Shown piece by piece: positions 33,370 to 45,052 of a stretch of 64,000 nt of DNA. A program made the position numbers and the translations under genes. Source of the DNA: Gordionus sp. m RMFG-2023 (Eukaryota; Nematomorpha; Gordioida; Chordodea; Parachordodidae); the NCBI RefSeq assembly GCF_954871325.1, contig NC_088777.1:31101366-31165365 (forward strand). Direction: 5' to 3'. Positions within the stretch are counted from its first letter, which is position 1. Each line of letters opens with the position of its first letter. Under the pieces are notes generated by a model. It saw only the letters and a list, made by a program, of their open reading frames with translations, ran no database searches and was not told the origin of the DNA.

Positions 33370-36300
33370 TTATGATTGTTGTTTTATAAAATATGAAACA
33401 TTATCTAAAAAAGGATATATTTCATTTGTACGCTCGTATATACGAGTTAGATTATCAATGTTAATATTTAATTGATCATATTTTTTATTTTTTCTTCTCA
33501 CGTTTAACCCACTATTAATTTGTAAAATCTTAAGCTCACTCGAATATTGATGTCTTTTTAAAATATTTATCAGACAATAAATATTCGGGTGAGCCACGTT
33601 TGTTTTTCTCTTGAGGGCATGATGATACCCCTCCAGGTGGTTGTTTGTTCTAGGGCCGTCAACTTGATACCTAAATTGATTATAAGTAAAGTTAATATTT
33701 AAATGTTTTAATTACCTGGTCCATATATTTCGGGGGAATATGGCATTAACTCCGAGCCATGTAAAATCCATATACTCCATAAAATTTTTGAGCAAAGGAT
33801 ATTCAGCAGACAGAGCATGGCATGATGCCCGTACCTCGGAAATATGTTCTTCTTTGCAAATGGCAAAGTGGTCATTCGTCTAACAACTTGATGAATGGTA
33901 GTATTGTGCAAATAACCGCTAACTAAACCCAGCGCCTGACATTTACGCCAAAGAGCCTGGGAATAGTGAAAAAAACAGCCTAAATTTTTTTAATTATAAT
34001 ATACAATGTTATAAATAAACCTTTTATGGACATATTGGGAAAAACAAACCTAAGCGCCGATATAGCTGCGGCCTCGTAATCAGTTTGTCCAAATCGAGGA
34101 TTGAAGGATATTTTTCATCGAGCAAAATTGCAAGATAATTTGAAATAATTCAATATATGTCCCTCTATTTTTATCGGGGAGGAGGGCATATATAATCGGT
34201 ATCATAACTTCTTGATACATTATATGGATACTATACAATTGACAGTACAGTCGAGGAACGACATAAAAGGTGCCGTCCATGTAAATGCTATCACCATCAC
34301 ATATTTCTACAAGTTTTAGCATTTCACATGTACCAAACGCCAGCATATTATTATTATTATCATTATTAATTAAAAAAATATCCCCCTTATTTGTGGTGAT
34401 GTATTCTGGTAATAATACTAGTTCATCCACAGACTGAGGCAAAGTGGGCAGATTTTTTTGTAACAATCTGTCAATTGTACTCTTAATTGAAACAAATGAG
34501 GGCATTGCCTCTGGATACATTTCGATGGAGGGCGTTTCCAGGCATCTTTTATTCAAGGCCTTTCATAAATATTGTGCCTTGTCTCTAGAGGATTTTCGGC
34601 AACAATATCCTCTAGAACCTTGTGAGTTCTCAGTTTTTCAAACTGACCGATTTTATTTTGGTGTTCATGTAAACCAGAAGTTGTGTAAATTCCAACAAAT
34701 TTACATGAAGCCTTGCAGCCAACCTTTCTGCAACGATAGTGTATTCTATCATCTTTTTGATAAGCATATCGATATAAATAATTTTGGAAAAAGAGAAGCA
34801 GTTTTCCTTTTTGAGATTTTATAAATTGAGGATCTTAATAAATATAAAAATCATATATTAATATGATTAATATGGAGTTCTAATATTTAATCAGACAGAA
34901 CCAGATACTTAAAAAAATAAATAAAGCAAATAAATAATTATTGATTTATTATTTATCTTTAAAAAAGATGTAATATTTTTTTAATTATTCCAAGGTCATG
35001 CCTAAATATAATTAAAAAATAGCCTAGCTATATTATACATCAAGGGTTACTTAATATGTCACATTCTGTATTTAATTTTTTTTAAAATAAACTTAAAAAA
35101 ATAGCCTTATAAACATATTTTTACCACTAATATTTTGATGTAAATCTATTAACACATTGGCTACTTCTAAAGGGAGATCACCATTACCTATAAATATAAT
35201 TTAGTAATTGTCAATTTGTGTATTGAATACTTTCAATTCCAACATCTGAATTAATAACATGATAAGCACCTGAATTATTTTGATTTGAGATAAAAGTTTG
35301 AAAGGCTATGGCAAAACCAGAAGTTTGAGGGGCTACTGTAAAATTTGAAATTTATGTTAATAATATAAAAATAATTACCTTGGTTAGGATCAGGAGTTAT
35401 GGAAACTACTAAGTTTTGTTCTAAAGAATGTTGATTGGTAGTAGAAGCTAATGTTAAAACATTGATTTAATGGTAAAATAATATAAAAATAATTACCTTG
35501 GTTAGGATCAGGAGTTATGGAAACTACTAAATTTTGTTCTAAAGAATGTTGATTGGTAGTAGAGGCTAATGTTAAAACATTGATTTAATGATAAAATAAT
35601 ATAAAAATAATTACCTTGGTTAGGATCAGGAGTTATGGAAACTACTAAATTTAGTTCTAAAAAATGTTGATTGGTAGTAGAGGCTAATGTTAAAACATTG
35701 ATTTAATGGTAAAATAATATAAAAATAATTACCTTGGTTAGGATCAGGAGTTATGGAAACTACTAAGTTTTGTTCTAAAAAATGTTGATTGGTAGTAGAG
35801 GCTAATGTTAAAACATTGATTTAATGGTAAAATAATATAAAAATAATTACCTTGGTTAGGATCAGGAGTTATGGAAACTACTAAGTTTTGTTCTAAAGAA
35901 TGTTGATTGGTAGTAGAGGCTAATGTTAAAACATTGATTTAGTGGTAAAATAATATAAAAATAATTACCTTGGTTAGGATCAGGAGTTATGGAAACTACT
36001 AAATTTTGTTCTAAAGAATGTTGATTGGTAGTAGAGGCTAATGTTAAAACATTGATTTAGTGGTAAAATAATATAAAAATAATTACCTTGGTTAGGATCA
36101 GAAGTTATGGAAACTACTAAGTTTTGTTCTAAAGAATGTTGATTGGTAGTAGAGGCTAATGTTAAAACATTGATTTAATGGTAAAATAATATAAAAATAA
36201 TTACCTTGGTTAGCATTAGGAGTTATGGGTGCTACCAAGTTTTGACATTCTAAAGAATGTTGGATGGTGATAATTAAATCGAGACCAATCATTAATTTGG

Positions 36301-36515
36301 CTCTACCACCACATCTTTTGCGACAAGTAAGGTAAACGGCCTTTTTACCACTTGTATGGGCCAAATATTCATGCCCTTGGTAGCATATATAGTCCTTTTT
36401 CTTCTGTGTTTGCTGAAAACAAAAATAATAAATATATAAAATGGTTTATTACTTTTATTTCAAGTTGTTTATATTTAAGATAATTTTTAAGGTTATCAGC
36501 TACCGTTGGAATCAT
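33370..36515 (-). CDS. FLYWCH-MULE transposase with mini-exon array, two frameshifts
   Basis: Inferred exons on the minus strand: 36515-36453, 36412-36205, seven 69 bp exons (36155 to 35379), 35335-35231, 35187-35125, 34833-34021, 33979-33716, 33670-33370; about 766 codons. All introns are GT-AG, mostly 40-50 bp. Domains: FLYWCH finger 1 (DYICYQGHEYLAHTSGKK, CRKRCGGRAKLMIG), repeat linker, FLYWCH finger 2 (GKLLLFFQNYLYRYAYQKDD, CRKVGCKASCKF), then the MULE core with first aspartate in YMDGTFYVVP, YALLPDKNRGTYIELFQ, second aspartate in GQTDYEAAAISALRFVFP, then GCFFHYSQALWRKCQALGL, and the tail GPRTNNHLEGYHHALKR. Two frame changes (near 34560 and near 33855) break an otherwise complete gene. 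The start ATG at 36515 is my choice. The hAT element at 36607 landed about 90 bases upstream, cutting the gene from its promoter. Confidence 0.85.
35379..36204 (-). repeat. Seven-copy mini-exon array (69 bp exon + 49 bp intron)
   Basis: Period exactly 118 bases. Exons start (3 prime ends) at 35379, 35497, 35615, 35733, 35851, 35969 and 36087; each is 69 bases and phase 1 at both sides. Each reads A-STTNQHSLEQNLVVSITP and DPNQ with few changes, related to the end of the FLYWCH exon (TIQHSLECQNLVAPITPN). Introns begin GTAATTATTTTTATATTA and end TTTTAACATTAG. All seven copies keep the open frame and splice borders. Confidence 0.93.
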
Positions 36516-36718
36516 ATCAAAAATATGGCGGCCATTTTTGTGAATATTTTTGTGAACATTATTGTGAATATTCACATTTTTGGCTATTATGATACTTGCT
36601 ATTTAGTAGTGTTGTTAAATGGTTGGTTTTTTACGACCCACAACCCGAGCCGAAGTCGTAGAAATCTGCTCAACCCTGAGCCAGGGTTGAAAAATCGACC
36701 ACGACCCAACCCGACCCA

Positions 36719-36915
36719 ATGGGCCTGTTGAGCCGACCCATTTGGTCGGCTTGCTGGGTCGGCTTGTTGGGTCGGCTTGCTGGGTCGGCTTGTTGGGTCG
36801 GCTTGCTGGGTCGGCTTGTTGGGTCGGCTTGCTGGGTCGGCTTGTTGGGTCAACTTGTTGGGTCGGCTTGCTGGGTCGGCTTGATGGGTCGGTTTGCTGG
36901 GTCGGCTTGCGTTAA
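36719..36915 (+). repeat. Left 13 bp minisatellite
   Basis: About 14 units alternating GGGTCGGCTTGCT and GGGTCGGCTTGTT, with a few variants. Long apparent frames on both strands here are products of the repeat, not genes. Confidence 0.95.
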
Positions 36916-37165
36916 AATTTGTCATAATCGTCATCTTTAAATTTTTTCGAATTTTTTTGAAGCAAATAGGTAAAAATAAATATTGTAAACATGTTAAATT
37001 AAATTTTCAGTGAATATGTACCTTAGAAAAGTGACAATTGTCATAATCGTCATCTTTAAGTATTTTCGAATTTTTTTGAAGCAAATAGGTAAAAATAAAT
37101 ATTGTAAACATGTTAAATAAAATTTTCAGTGAATTGTCATAATCGTCATTTTTAAGTTTTTTCGA
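36916..37165 (+). repeat. Left ~117 bp satellite, two to three units
   Basis: Units start with GTCATAATCGTCATCTTTAA at about 36920, 37039 and 37136; the reverse complement of the longer array at 46279-47113. Confidence 0.9.
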
Positions 37166-37219
37166 ATTTTTTTAAATTAAATAGTTAAAAAAATATATTG
37201 TAAGGATGTTAAAATATTT

Positions 37220-37385
37220 AAAATAATTTTTTATAGCCGGGCATAAGCTGGCATGAGATAACTCGCCTGTTGCTGACCTTTAATTTAAACATCTATCAGA
37301 AAAATCTAGAGGTTTAGACAATATTTTTCTTAAAATATTGGATGTGATAAAAATCGGATCAAATCGAGCCGTTTAACAACCCTAT
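37220..37385. mobile_element. hAT MITE fragment
   Basis: Right end GAGCCGTTTAACAACCCTA and interior similar to the copy at 42281-42501. Left end not identified. Confidence 0.4.
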
Positions 37386-37493
37386 AGCTAATATTTTTAG
37401 AATCTTAAACTGAAGATTACTAGAACAATAGTTATTGCTCTTTAAATATAAGTAATATGATTTGAATCCCATATTATACCAAATATATCGACT

Positions 37494-37892
37494 CAGGCGC
37501 GTACGCGGGAATTCGGTCTGGAGGGGGGAGGATAATAAATTTTGAAGAAATATTATTGTTTTTTAAAAATATCAAGCATAAATTTATCAGGACTAATAAC
37601 TATTTCTAATACACAATTTTAAATTAATGTGAATTATAAAAAAATTATATGTAAAAAATCACTTAAATGACCCAAAATAGAAATTTGAATTTTTTGAGCC
37701 TTTACACAAAAAGTTTCTTAGGAATAATTGCATTTTGTATGTTATATATTTACAATGTAAAATCCAATCTTCGTTGTGATTGAGCTAATTTTTCAATTAT
37801 CTCATTCTTGCTTGTTGTCAAATGCCTATGAATATTCAAAAGATCAAACCTTTAAATCTACTTTCAGATGTTGTACTTCTTGGTATGTTTTT
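37494..37892 (-). pseudogene. 3 prime end of ZMYM1-like hAT element
   Basis: Begins with a hAT end CAGGCGCGTACGCGGGAATT followed by a G-rich run. The minus strand ends a coding region reading LLNIHRHLTTSKNEIIEKLA and QSQRRLDFTL, the closing segment of ZMYM1-like hAT transposases. The rest of the gene is not present to the right, where another MITE starts at 37893. Confidence 0.65.
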
Positions 37893-38393
37893 CGGAGACC
37901 TGATTTTTTTAAATATACCCGACCAGGGCCCGAAAATTTTTAAAAAAACACCCAAGCCGTGCTGTATTTTTTAGAACAGCCTATATTTGAAATCGTTATT
38001 ATTCGCTATAAAAATCAAAAATAAATATAATTTATTTAAAAAAAATCTTGGCCGGGCCTGAAAATTTTATTTTAAAAAAAGCCGGACCGACCTGGCCCGA
38101 ATTTATTCAAATATAGAAATTAATTTTTATAATTACTTAAAATAAAAGACATATGTTATATAGCCTTTAGTTTCAATAAATTAAATCAAAAATTTTCAAT
38201 ATAAAATTGATAAATTTAGATATATTTAATAAAATTTGCAAGGTCCGACCCGACCTAGCCCAAATTTTTTTAAAATATTAGGCTCGGCCCGAACCCGATT
38301 ATTTTAAATAGAATTAGGCCCGAGCCCGGACCGAAGCCCGTTCGGGCCTGACTCGAGCCCGGTACGGGCCGGGTCTAACTTTGCAGATCTCTA
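37893..38393. mobile_element. GC-rich hAT MITE
   Basis: Left end GGAGACCTG and inverted right end TAGAGATCTGCAAAG; both sides are full of CGGGCCCG-like motifs (ACCCGACCAGGGCCCG, CCCGAGCCCGGACCG). No clean target duplication. Non-coding. Confidence 0.65.
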
Positions 38394-39509
38394 ATAGGTA
38401 TATTATACATGGGGGGTTGTCATCAGGAAATACGTATTTTTGGCAACGATTGTTTGTTTAAAGAAATAAAACCTTAAACCTGTCTAATTTAAATATAAAA
38501 AATGAGAGTATAAGTCATTTCTAATTTTTAGACATTATTAATACCGCTTCACACATATAAATGATAGTCTTTAGAGAATATCTTTAAGGAAGTTTAGATG
38601 TAATTATTGATCTATAAATATAAAGATCAAGATCAACATTAATAAATAAAAATCGAAGTAAAATCTGATATTTTTTTTCACTAACAAATTAGCCATTTTT
38701 TTCTGTCTTTTTAAAAAATGTGTGGTAGTAGATTTTTAGAAATTTAAAAGAAAATATATGGTAGAAGGGGTAGTTTGGCCAATTGTAATGTGGTATTATT
38801 CTATATATATATCTTCTTTTTTTTTGAGAAAAATGGGGGTTTCTTTTACCCTGCATTGACAGTTAATCTTTGATAAACTAAAAATAAAATCACAATAAAT
38901 TATTAATTTATTAATTTTTTTAAATTATATATTAATCATCCAGATTGATGAATTGTTTATTTTCATTATAAATTTTAATTAATACAAAGTCAAAGGATTC
39001 ATTTCATATTTTTTAAAAAAAATAAAAAAAAGACAATCAAATTTATATGTATACTCACAACAAAACAAACACATGCACGGCTCGAATTAAATTTAAAAAA
39101 ATATGTTTAAAAAAAAGCAAAAAACCAAATCACCATTCAATATGACCTATTGTAACTATTTATCTCAAAACACACATTTCTTTTTTTCCTTTCTTTTAAA
39201 TAAAAATGGTCAACAAAAAAATAATCATTTTATTCAATTTATATTTTTTTTATGACTTATTTTTAATAAATAACAAAATTACATTTCAAATCTTCCCTTT
39301 TTATCCATACCATAAACCGTCATTTTATTATCGCTGGTATAGAAAATTTTTTTTAATCCCACATGGGGGTATTATTAATTTAAAGGTTTGGTTTAACAAA
39401 ACGAAACCCGTCAAAATTATTTCAAAAAATATAATATTTTTATTACTTTTAAAATATAATATTTTTTCCTTACTCTTATAAATTAAAAAAAATTTTTTTA
39501 CTTTTTATT
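38394..39509. other. AT-rich stretch upstream of the hAT transposase
   Basis: No gene seen. Presumably the promoter and 5 prime leader of the transposase at 39510. A long T/A-rich frame at 39206-39481 has only low-complexity residues. Confidence 0.45.
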
Positions 39510-42500
39510 ATGGATTCCTCTCCATCTGACATTCTATCTTTTTTATACGATTCCCCATTTGAAAATTCAAGTCATTCTCAATTTGGTGAAGATTTTCAGG
39601 TAAAATTATATTTAAGTTAGAGACCTTCATGGGTCTAGATCCCGGCCCAGGCCCTCTAGAAAATTTATAATGCCGTTGGCCGGCCCGACCCATGAAGGTC
39701 TCTAATTGCAGTTAGCTAAAGTGACCATTAAATCCTGACCCATATATAAATCATACAAATGATATTTTTTTAAAAAGATATTAGATCAAAGTTTGGTTCC
39801 GCTGAAATCTTCCAATGATCCTTGTGTCAAAAAAAATTTTTTGGATACACCAAGAAAAGGGAATAGAAAATGTACTTTGTGTAACAAAACCTATCGCATA
39901 AGTACATCATCAAGTAAATTTTTTTTAATATATAAAATACGTAAAATTAGCATAAAAATTTTTAACGAATGATTTAATTAAATATATTTTTTTTACCTTA
40001 TTGTACCTTTGTTTTTACGTAATAAAATATTAGTGTTGTAAAAGGGCTAAGCCGAACTCAGCCAGTTTTTGAGTAGAAAAATTACTCAGATACAAGCTGG
40101 CTCAATAAGCCATATGAGTTGGCTCAGGAGTTGCTCTAGCCGACTTTTCAGCAAAAATTTACTTTTGATTAATAATTTTTAAAATTATAATTATGTAGAA
40201 ATAGTGTACCATCGCCATTTGGAGTGAAAAAATTTATTCAGATTTAAGTTAAAAATTATAATTATGTAGAAATAGTGTGCCATCGCTATTTTGAGTGAAA
40301 AAATTTATTCAGAACATGAGTATACTAGCTAAATTAGGTTGCTCAAATATTCTTTATAACTACAAGTTAATATATTAAACATTCCTGGCCCGAGACCTAT
40401 TTTATAAAAATAATTTAGTTCGGGCTTAATAATTTTAAAAAATTTAAACCGCGCCGGCAGGGGGTGGACTCGTTACGATATGGCCTCGTGGGCATTCATT
40501 TATAAAGGCCTCATTTGTTCCCTTAAATGGTTTCTTCAAATTATATGATTTTTATAACTAACTATTTACATTTTTAAAAAAATAATAGTATGACATCATA
40601 CTTATATATTTTGTTTTAAATTGATTATCTAAATTCATATTCATTGCACATATATATCTTGTATTAAATATAGTTATATATAGCACTATAAAATAAAAAA
40701 TACCTACTCAATAATCAATTATATCAGAGTTGTTAATAGATACTTTTTAAATGGATCTAGATACGGATACATCGTCTGAAAATTTATCTAGATATAGATA
40801 CAATTTTTATTATACTCTTATATATAGTGTTTGCAATGGTCCGGTCCCTTTTTTCTAAAATAAGATCGGAATAATGGACCGTTAAGTCAAATGAGACCGG
40901 ACCGTGTGACTATCGATTCGGTCCGGTCGGTCCCATATAATTTTTTTTATTAAGCTACAAAAGTTTTTCCTGGCAATTTTGCTAGTATGAATATTTATGA
41001 CTCATTTTACCTAGGTAATTGTTTAGAATTTTTTTTTTCGAAAGGTATTATAAGTGAACACTTTAATATTAGGATTTATGTATTCAATCATTTCCAAAAA
41101 TTTAATTTAATCATAGTATTGTAAACTTTTATTTTCTTTAATCGGTCTTCAATCGGACCCGAACACAGAACCGTGTTGTAGAACCGGACCGTCCCATTAG
41201 ACACAAGAGCATGATGGGACCGACTTGGACCGGACCGTCGGCCCGACGTCCGACCGGACTTTAAACACTACTAATATAGTTTGTATAATCTTAAATTAGA
41301 TTCTATTGTAAAAATTAATGAAATGAACTAAAAATATTGACTCGTTATCATATTTATCAAAATATAACTAAAATAATGATTTTTAGATTTTAATATTGTT
41401 GTTAAACAGCTCGTTTTCAGCTTTTAAAAAAATCGGCTCAAGCCGTTTAACAACACTAGATTTTAATTTAATATTTGGAAATCGAAATATATGATTATAA
41501 ATAATTATTTATTTCAGTAATAAAATATTTTCAAAATTTTGGTCATTAAAGCACCCTCGTTTATTTGTAAAGACATTTTTAGCTATACAGTCTTTCGGCG
41601 CTTAAAAATACTAAAATCTCGACTTTTTGAAAAAATAATTTAAAATTTGTATCAAAATTTAAATCATTAAACAATCATATCTGCTGCTATGGGTTGCTGA
41701 AAAAATCGGCCAACAACTGTATGTCGGCAAATTATATTTTTTTGTGGAGCTAATGTTTTGATTATTTTTATAAATGAAACATTTTCAACAACTGAAAATG
41801 GCTGCAGTGTTGCAACTTGCAAGTTGAGGTAATGCTAACTAAAATTTTCATATTTTTTGGTAGACATGGCAGATATGTTTTCATTATTTTGAAATATTTT
41901 TTAAAATATGCTCTATAAATTGTCATGGATAAACAATGTCGGAACTTGTTGATGCTTCATTGATTATTACTTCTTTCTCCCTCTTTGTCACTATTAATAT
42001 TAATCTAAATAAATTTTAAAAATTAGTATAATAAAATAAAATTAACCAATTCTATTGAAAATGACAGATACCTTGAATAGATTGTAATATCAAAATTTGT
42101 TTGTTTTAAGCCTGAAATTTTTTTTAGATACCCGATGAATTATATTTGTCAATGTAATCTAAAATATTTAAAAGAAAATTTATCTTACATTTTTATGAAT
42201 ATTAGTTTTATTTTTATAAATAACACTGTTATTTCTTTTATAATACAATATTATATATTCTCAAACTTTTAGCGTTTTACTAATGTTGTTCAACTACTCG
42301 ATTTGATCTGATTTTTAAAAACGGCTAACTATATTTTAGACAGGTAAATATTGCCTAAGCCTCGAGATTTAGCTTATAGATTTCCATACCTTTGTGGCAT
42401 CTATGATCAAAATTTCCGGTTTTGCCTAATAATTTTATGGATAAAATTTTGAGTTAGCCGTTTTTAAAAATCGGCTCAAATCGAGCCATTTAACAACACT

Positions 42501-45052
42501 ATTTTTTACCATGTATTTTTTATAAACTAATTAAAATTACCACAAATACAATTTATTATATAACAAATTTTTTATAGTATCAATATGTAATATAAATATT
42601 TGTTTAAAAGATAAAATAAATATGCTTATTAAATGATAATTCTCGCTGAAAAATACGGTAAAATACCGAATAGGTGAATTTTTATATATAACACCAGGTC
42701 GAATATAATTAAAAAATCCAGGCAGGGCCAAAAAAATTTTTTAAATGAAGGCTGGGCCTAAAAAAAATTTTTCAAAAAAATCGGTCGGGACGGGCCGTGG
42801 AAATAAAACCTCTGCAGGTCTCTGATATATGTTTTAATATTTTATACATAATTTTTTTTTATAGCATTCTTAATATTTTTTAATATATATATATATATAT
42901 TTAAATTAATTATTTCAAAATATTTAAATAATAAATAAACGGAGCCGACTTGGCCTTTGTACAACACTAAATAAGATCTTGTTTGGTTTTTTTTGATCAA
43001 AATGTTGAATTACTAAATAAGATATAAAAAATAATAATGAATTTTTAATGTCTAAAGTTTATTTATATTTTTAGCCAATTTGCGAAAACACATAATAACT
43101 TCACACCCAGAATCCCTATCCACTGTATCTGTTAAAGTACCCGACACATTATATGGTTCTAGAAAATTAACTGCTGATGAAAATTTGTATTGTAATAAAT
43201 TAATACTTCGATATTTGATAAAAAATAATATTGCCTTTCATACAATAGATAGTCAATATTTTAAGGACATATTTAGATATTTAAATAAGAATGTCAAAAT
43301 ATGGTGCAGGCAAACTGCCATCAAGCACCTAGGCTCATTATATAATTGTGCCAAAAACAATATAATAAACATTTTGAATCAAGAAGAATGTCAGTTATCA
43401 TTAACTACAGATATCTGGACTGGGCTAAATTCTCTATCATATTGTGCACTAACAGTCCATTTTATAAATAAGGATTGGAAGTTGAAAAATTTTTTACTAG
43501 ATATAATAGAATTCCCGCATCCTCACACGGGAATAGATATATTTGAGTTGATAATATCAACTCTTGAGGAATTCCAAATTGAAAAAAAAATATTATCTAT
43601 AACCCATGATAATGCTGCAAATGTTATAGTAGCTGCCGATTTGTTGGTAGATTATTTCATAAATAATGGTAACGCCAATGCAAATAATAATAGATGCTTA
43701 GCACACGTAATTAATATTATCGTTCAAGCGGGCTTAGACAGCTTATCTACTCATCTTGCCAAAATACATATTTTAATTAGCAAAATGCATAAAAGCCCAA
43801 AGTTTATGCAAGAGTATATCAATTTAAGTGGAGGTTGTAGGATACCACTAGATATAGCCACTAGATGGAACAGTATGTATTTAATGATAACTACTGTTAA
43901 TAAAGTAATATTTTATTATTTGATATTTTTTATAATCATATTTTAATAGAATATAGATGCCATCATTAATATAAGTAGGCGATATTTACCCAATAAAGAT
44001 AATTTGAACCAGGAGGAGGCTAAGTTATTGATTGAGCTAGAGTCATTTTTATATCCATTCTATAAAATCACGTGTGAAATAAGTTCGGCGTCATCATCTA
44101 CAATTGGGATGTCAGCCTTATATTTAGATAATATAGCGAATTCTTTATCGCTTAATGCCCAATCACATAAAAATATAATTATAAAAAGTGCTGCTAATAT
44201 AATGAAAGAAAAATGTAATATTTATATCGAATATTTCACCACATTTTCAAATTATGCATCATCATTTCTTGATCCAAGAATTAAGAAAACATTTTTACCA
44301 AATTTCATAAATAACCTTGGGTTTTATGAAAAATTCAAAAAAGTATTTGATGATTATGGTACATCGAAATCAATATATGATTTCGAGGAGGAGGATAATA
44401 ATGAATCCAATCTAATGTCTGTCAATATTCTGAATGAGTTAAGAAGGTAAATATAAATACTTAATTATATAGAATACTCATAAAAACTTCTAACAAACAT
44501 TTTTGAAGCTATATTGGAGTGACTAAATTTAAATATTATGCTTACATTAAACAAAAATTATGATAGTTATTTGAGTTAATATAAATATTTATTAAACATT
44601 TAAAAATAGAGACTTAAGAACTTATAAAATTAATAAAGCATATAGTTGCAAAATAGGCATTTTTAAAATATGTTTGTTACAAGGTTTTACAATGGATTTG
44701 ATTATATAATAAATAGTTAATTTAATTTAAATATTTTATATTAAGGAAATCATACATTATGCCAAATTTAGACGGAGAAGAAATCGAAGAATATTTAACA
44801 GATCCGGTTGCTCAAACCTCTGTTGATATTATAGATTGAAACGCTAATCGTTTTCCAAAGCTGTCGACAATGGCCAAGGATTACTTATGCGAACAAACTA
44901 CGTCCGTAGCAAGCGAACGTATTTTTTCTCGAGCCGGCGCAACCATTACTAAGAAGAGGAATAGGATGTCAGCCTCAACGTTAAAACAATGCCTATGTAT
45001 AAATTCATGGGATGTTAATGTTTTAAATTTGCGTGACGAATTTTTTGTATAA
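39510..45052 (+). CDS. BED-finger hAT transposase, five exons, one in-frame TGA
   Basis: Exons inferred: 39510-39599, 39778-39913, 43075-43904, 43950-44446, 44746-45052; GT-AG introns keep frame. About 620 codons. Exon 1 starts MDSSPSDILSFLYDSPFENS. The BED zinc finger is split by the 3.16 kb intron: KCTLCNKTYRISTSS before it, TNLRKHIITSHP after; the joining codon becomes ACC (Thr). Core motifs: LSLTTDIWTGLNSLSYCALT (first aspartate), SITHDNAANVIVAADLL (second aspartate), NNRCLAHVINIIVQAGL, LDIATRWNSMYLM, then LLIELESFLYPFYKIT and hATC LCEQTTSVASERIFSRAGAT. Related to Ac-type/ZBED hAT proteins. The only visible lesion is TGA at 44837-44839, where the family has a tryptophan (D-x-x-D-W-x-x-N). 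It could be inactive or need read-through. Confidence 0.9.
39618..39704. mobile_element. 87 bp hAT MITE in first intron of the hAT gene
   Basis: Ends TAGAGACCTTCATGGGTC in perfect inverted orientation, leaving a 50 base centre with CCCGGCCCAGGCCC. Flanks ATTTAAGT and ATTGCAGT match at six of eight. One of the shortest complete copies in the window. Confidence 0.8.
40181..40318. repeat. Tandem duplication of about 68 bp
   Basis: AAAATTATAATTATGTAGAA and the following TAGTGT(A/G)CCATCGC occur twice in succession, then GAGTGAAAAAATTTATTCAG in each unit. Confidence 0.88.
40825..41270. mobile_element. hAT MITE (GGTCCGGTC type), TSD CTTATATA/CTAATATA
   Basis: Ends TAGTGTTTGCAATGGTCCGG and inverted TAGTGTTTAAAGTCCGGTCG. 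Flanks match at seven of eight bases. Subterminal GGACCG and GACCGG motifs. A relative with the same motifs is at 62704-63420. Confidence 0.88.
41394..41458. mobile_element. 65 bp hAT micro-MITE, perfect TSD GATTTTAA
   Basis: Starts TATTGTTGTTAAAC and ends GTTTAACAACACTA; GATTTTAA lies exactly at 41386-41393 and 41459-41466. Little more than two terminal repeats, yet clearly mobilised. Confidence 0.85.
42281..42501. mobile_element. 221 bp hAT MITE, TSD CGTTTTAC/TTTTTTAC
   Basis: Ends TAATGTTGTTCAACTACTCG and inverted TAGTGTTGTTAAATGGCTCG; a longer inner inverted pair is built on TTTTTAAAAACGGCTAAC. Flanks match at six of eight. Fragments of this family recur at 4160-4317, 37220-37385, about 31550-31620 and about 62550-62635. 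Confidence 0.8.
42680..42830. mobile_element. GC-rich hAT MITE fragment
   Basis: Contains CCAGGCAGGGCC, GGCTGGGCC and GGGACGGGCC and ends CCTCTGCAGGTCTCTGA, akin to the ends at 37893 and 39618. Left end not found. Confidence 0.45.

Larger units (their letters stand above)
40031..42969. mobile_element. Possible hAT-type element filling the large intron
   Basis: TAGTGTTGTAAAAGGGCTAA at 40031 pairs with the inverted TAGTGTTGTACAAAGGCCAA at 42969. Flanks are only similar (AATAAAATAT / AATAAGAT). If real, it accounts for most of the 3.16 kb intron that splits the BED finger and encloses three or more smaller MITEs. Confidence 0.45.

Noticed and set aside
39206-39481. 91-codon frame as an upstream gene
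   Set aside because: Composed almost entirely of F, L, I, K, N and Y from AT-rich sequence, with no domain.
40031-41458. Single hAT element from TAGTGTTG at 40031 to AACACTA at 41458
   Set aside because: The right end pairs with 41394 instead, where GATTTTAA matches exactly on both sides.
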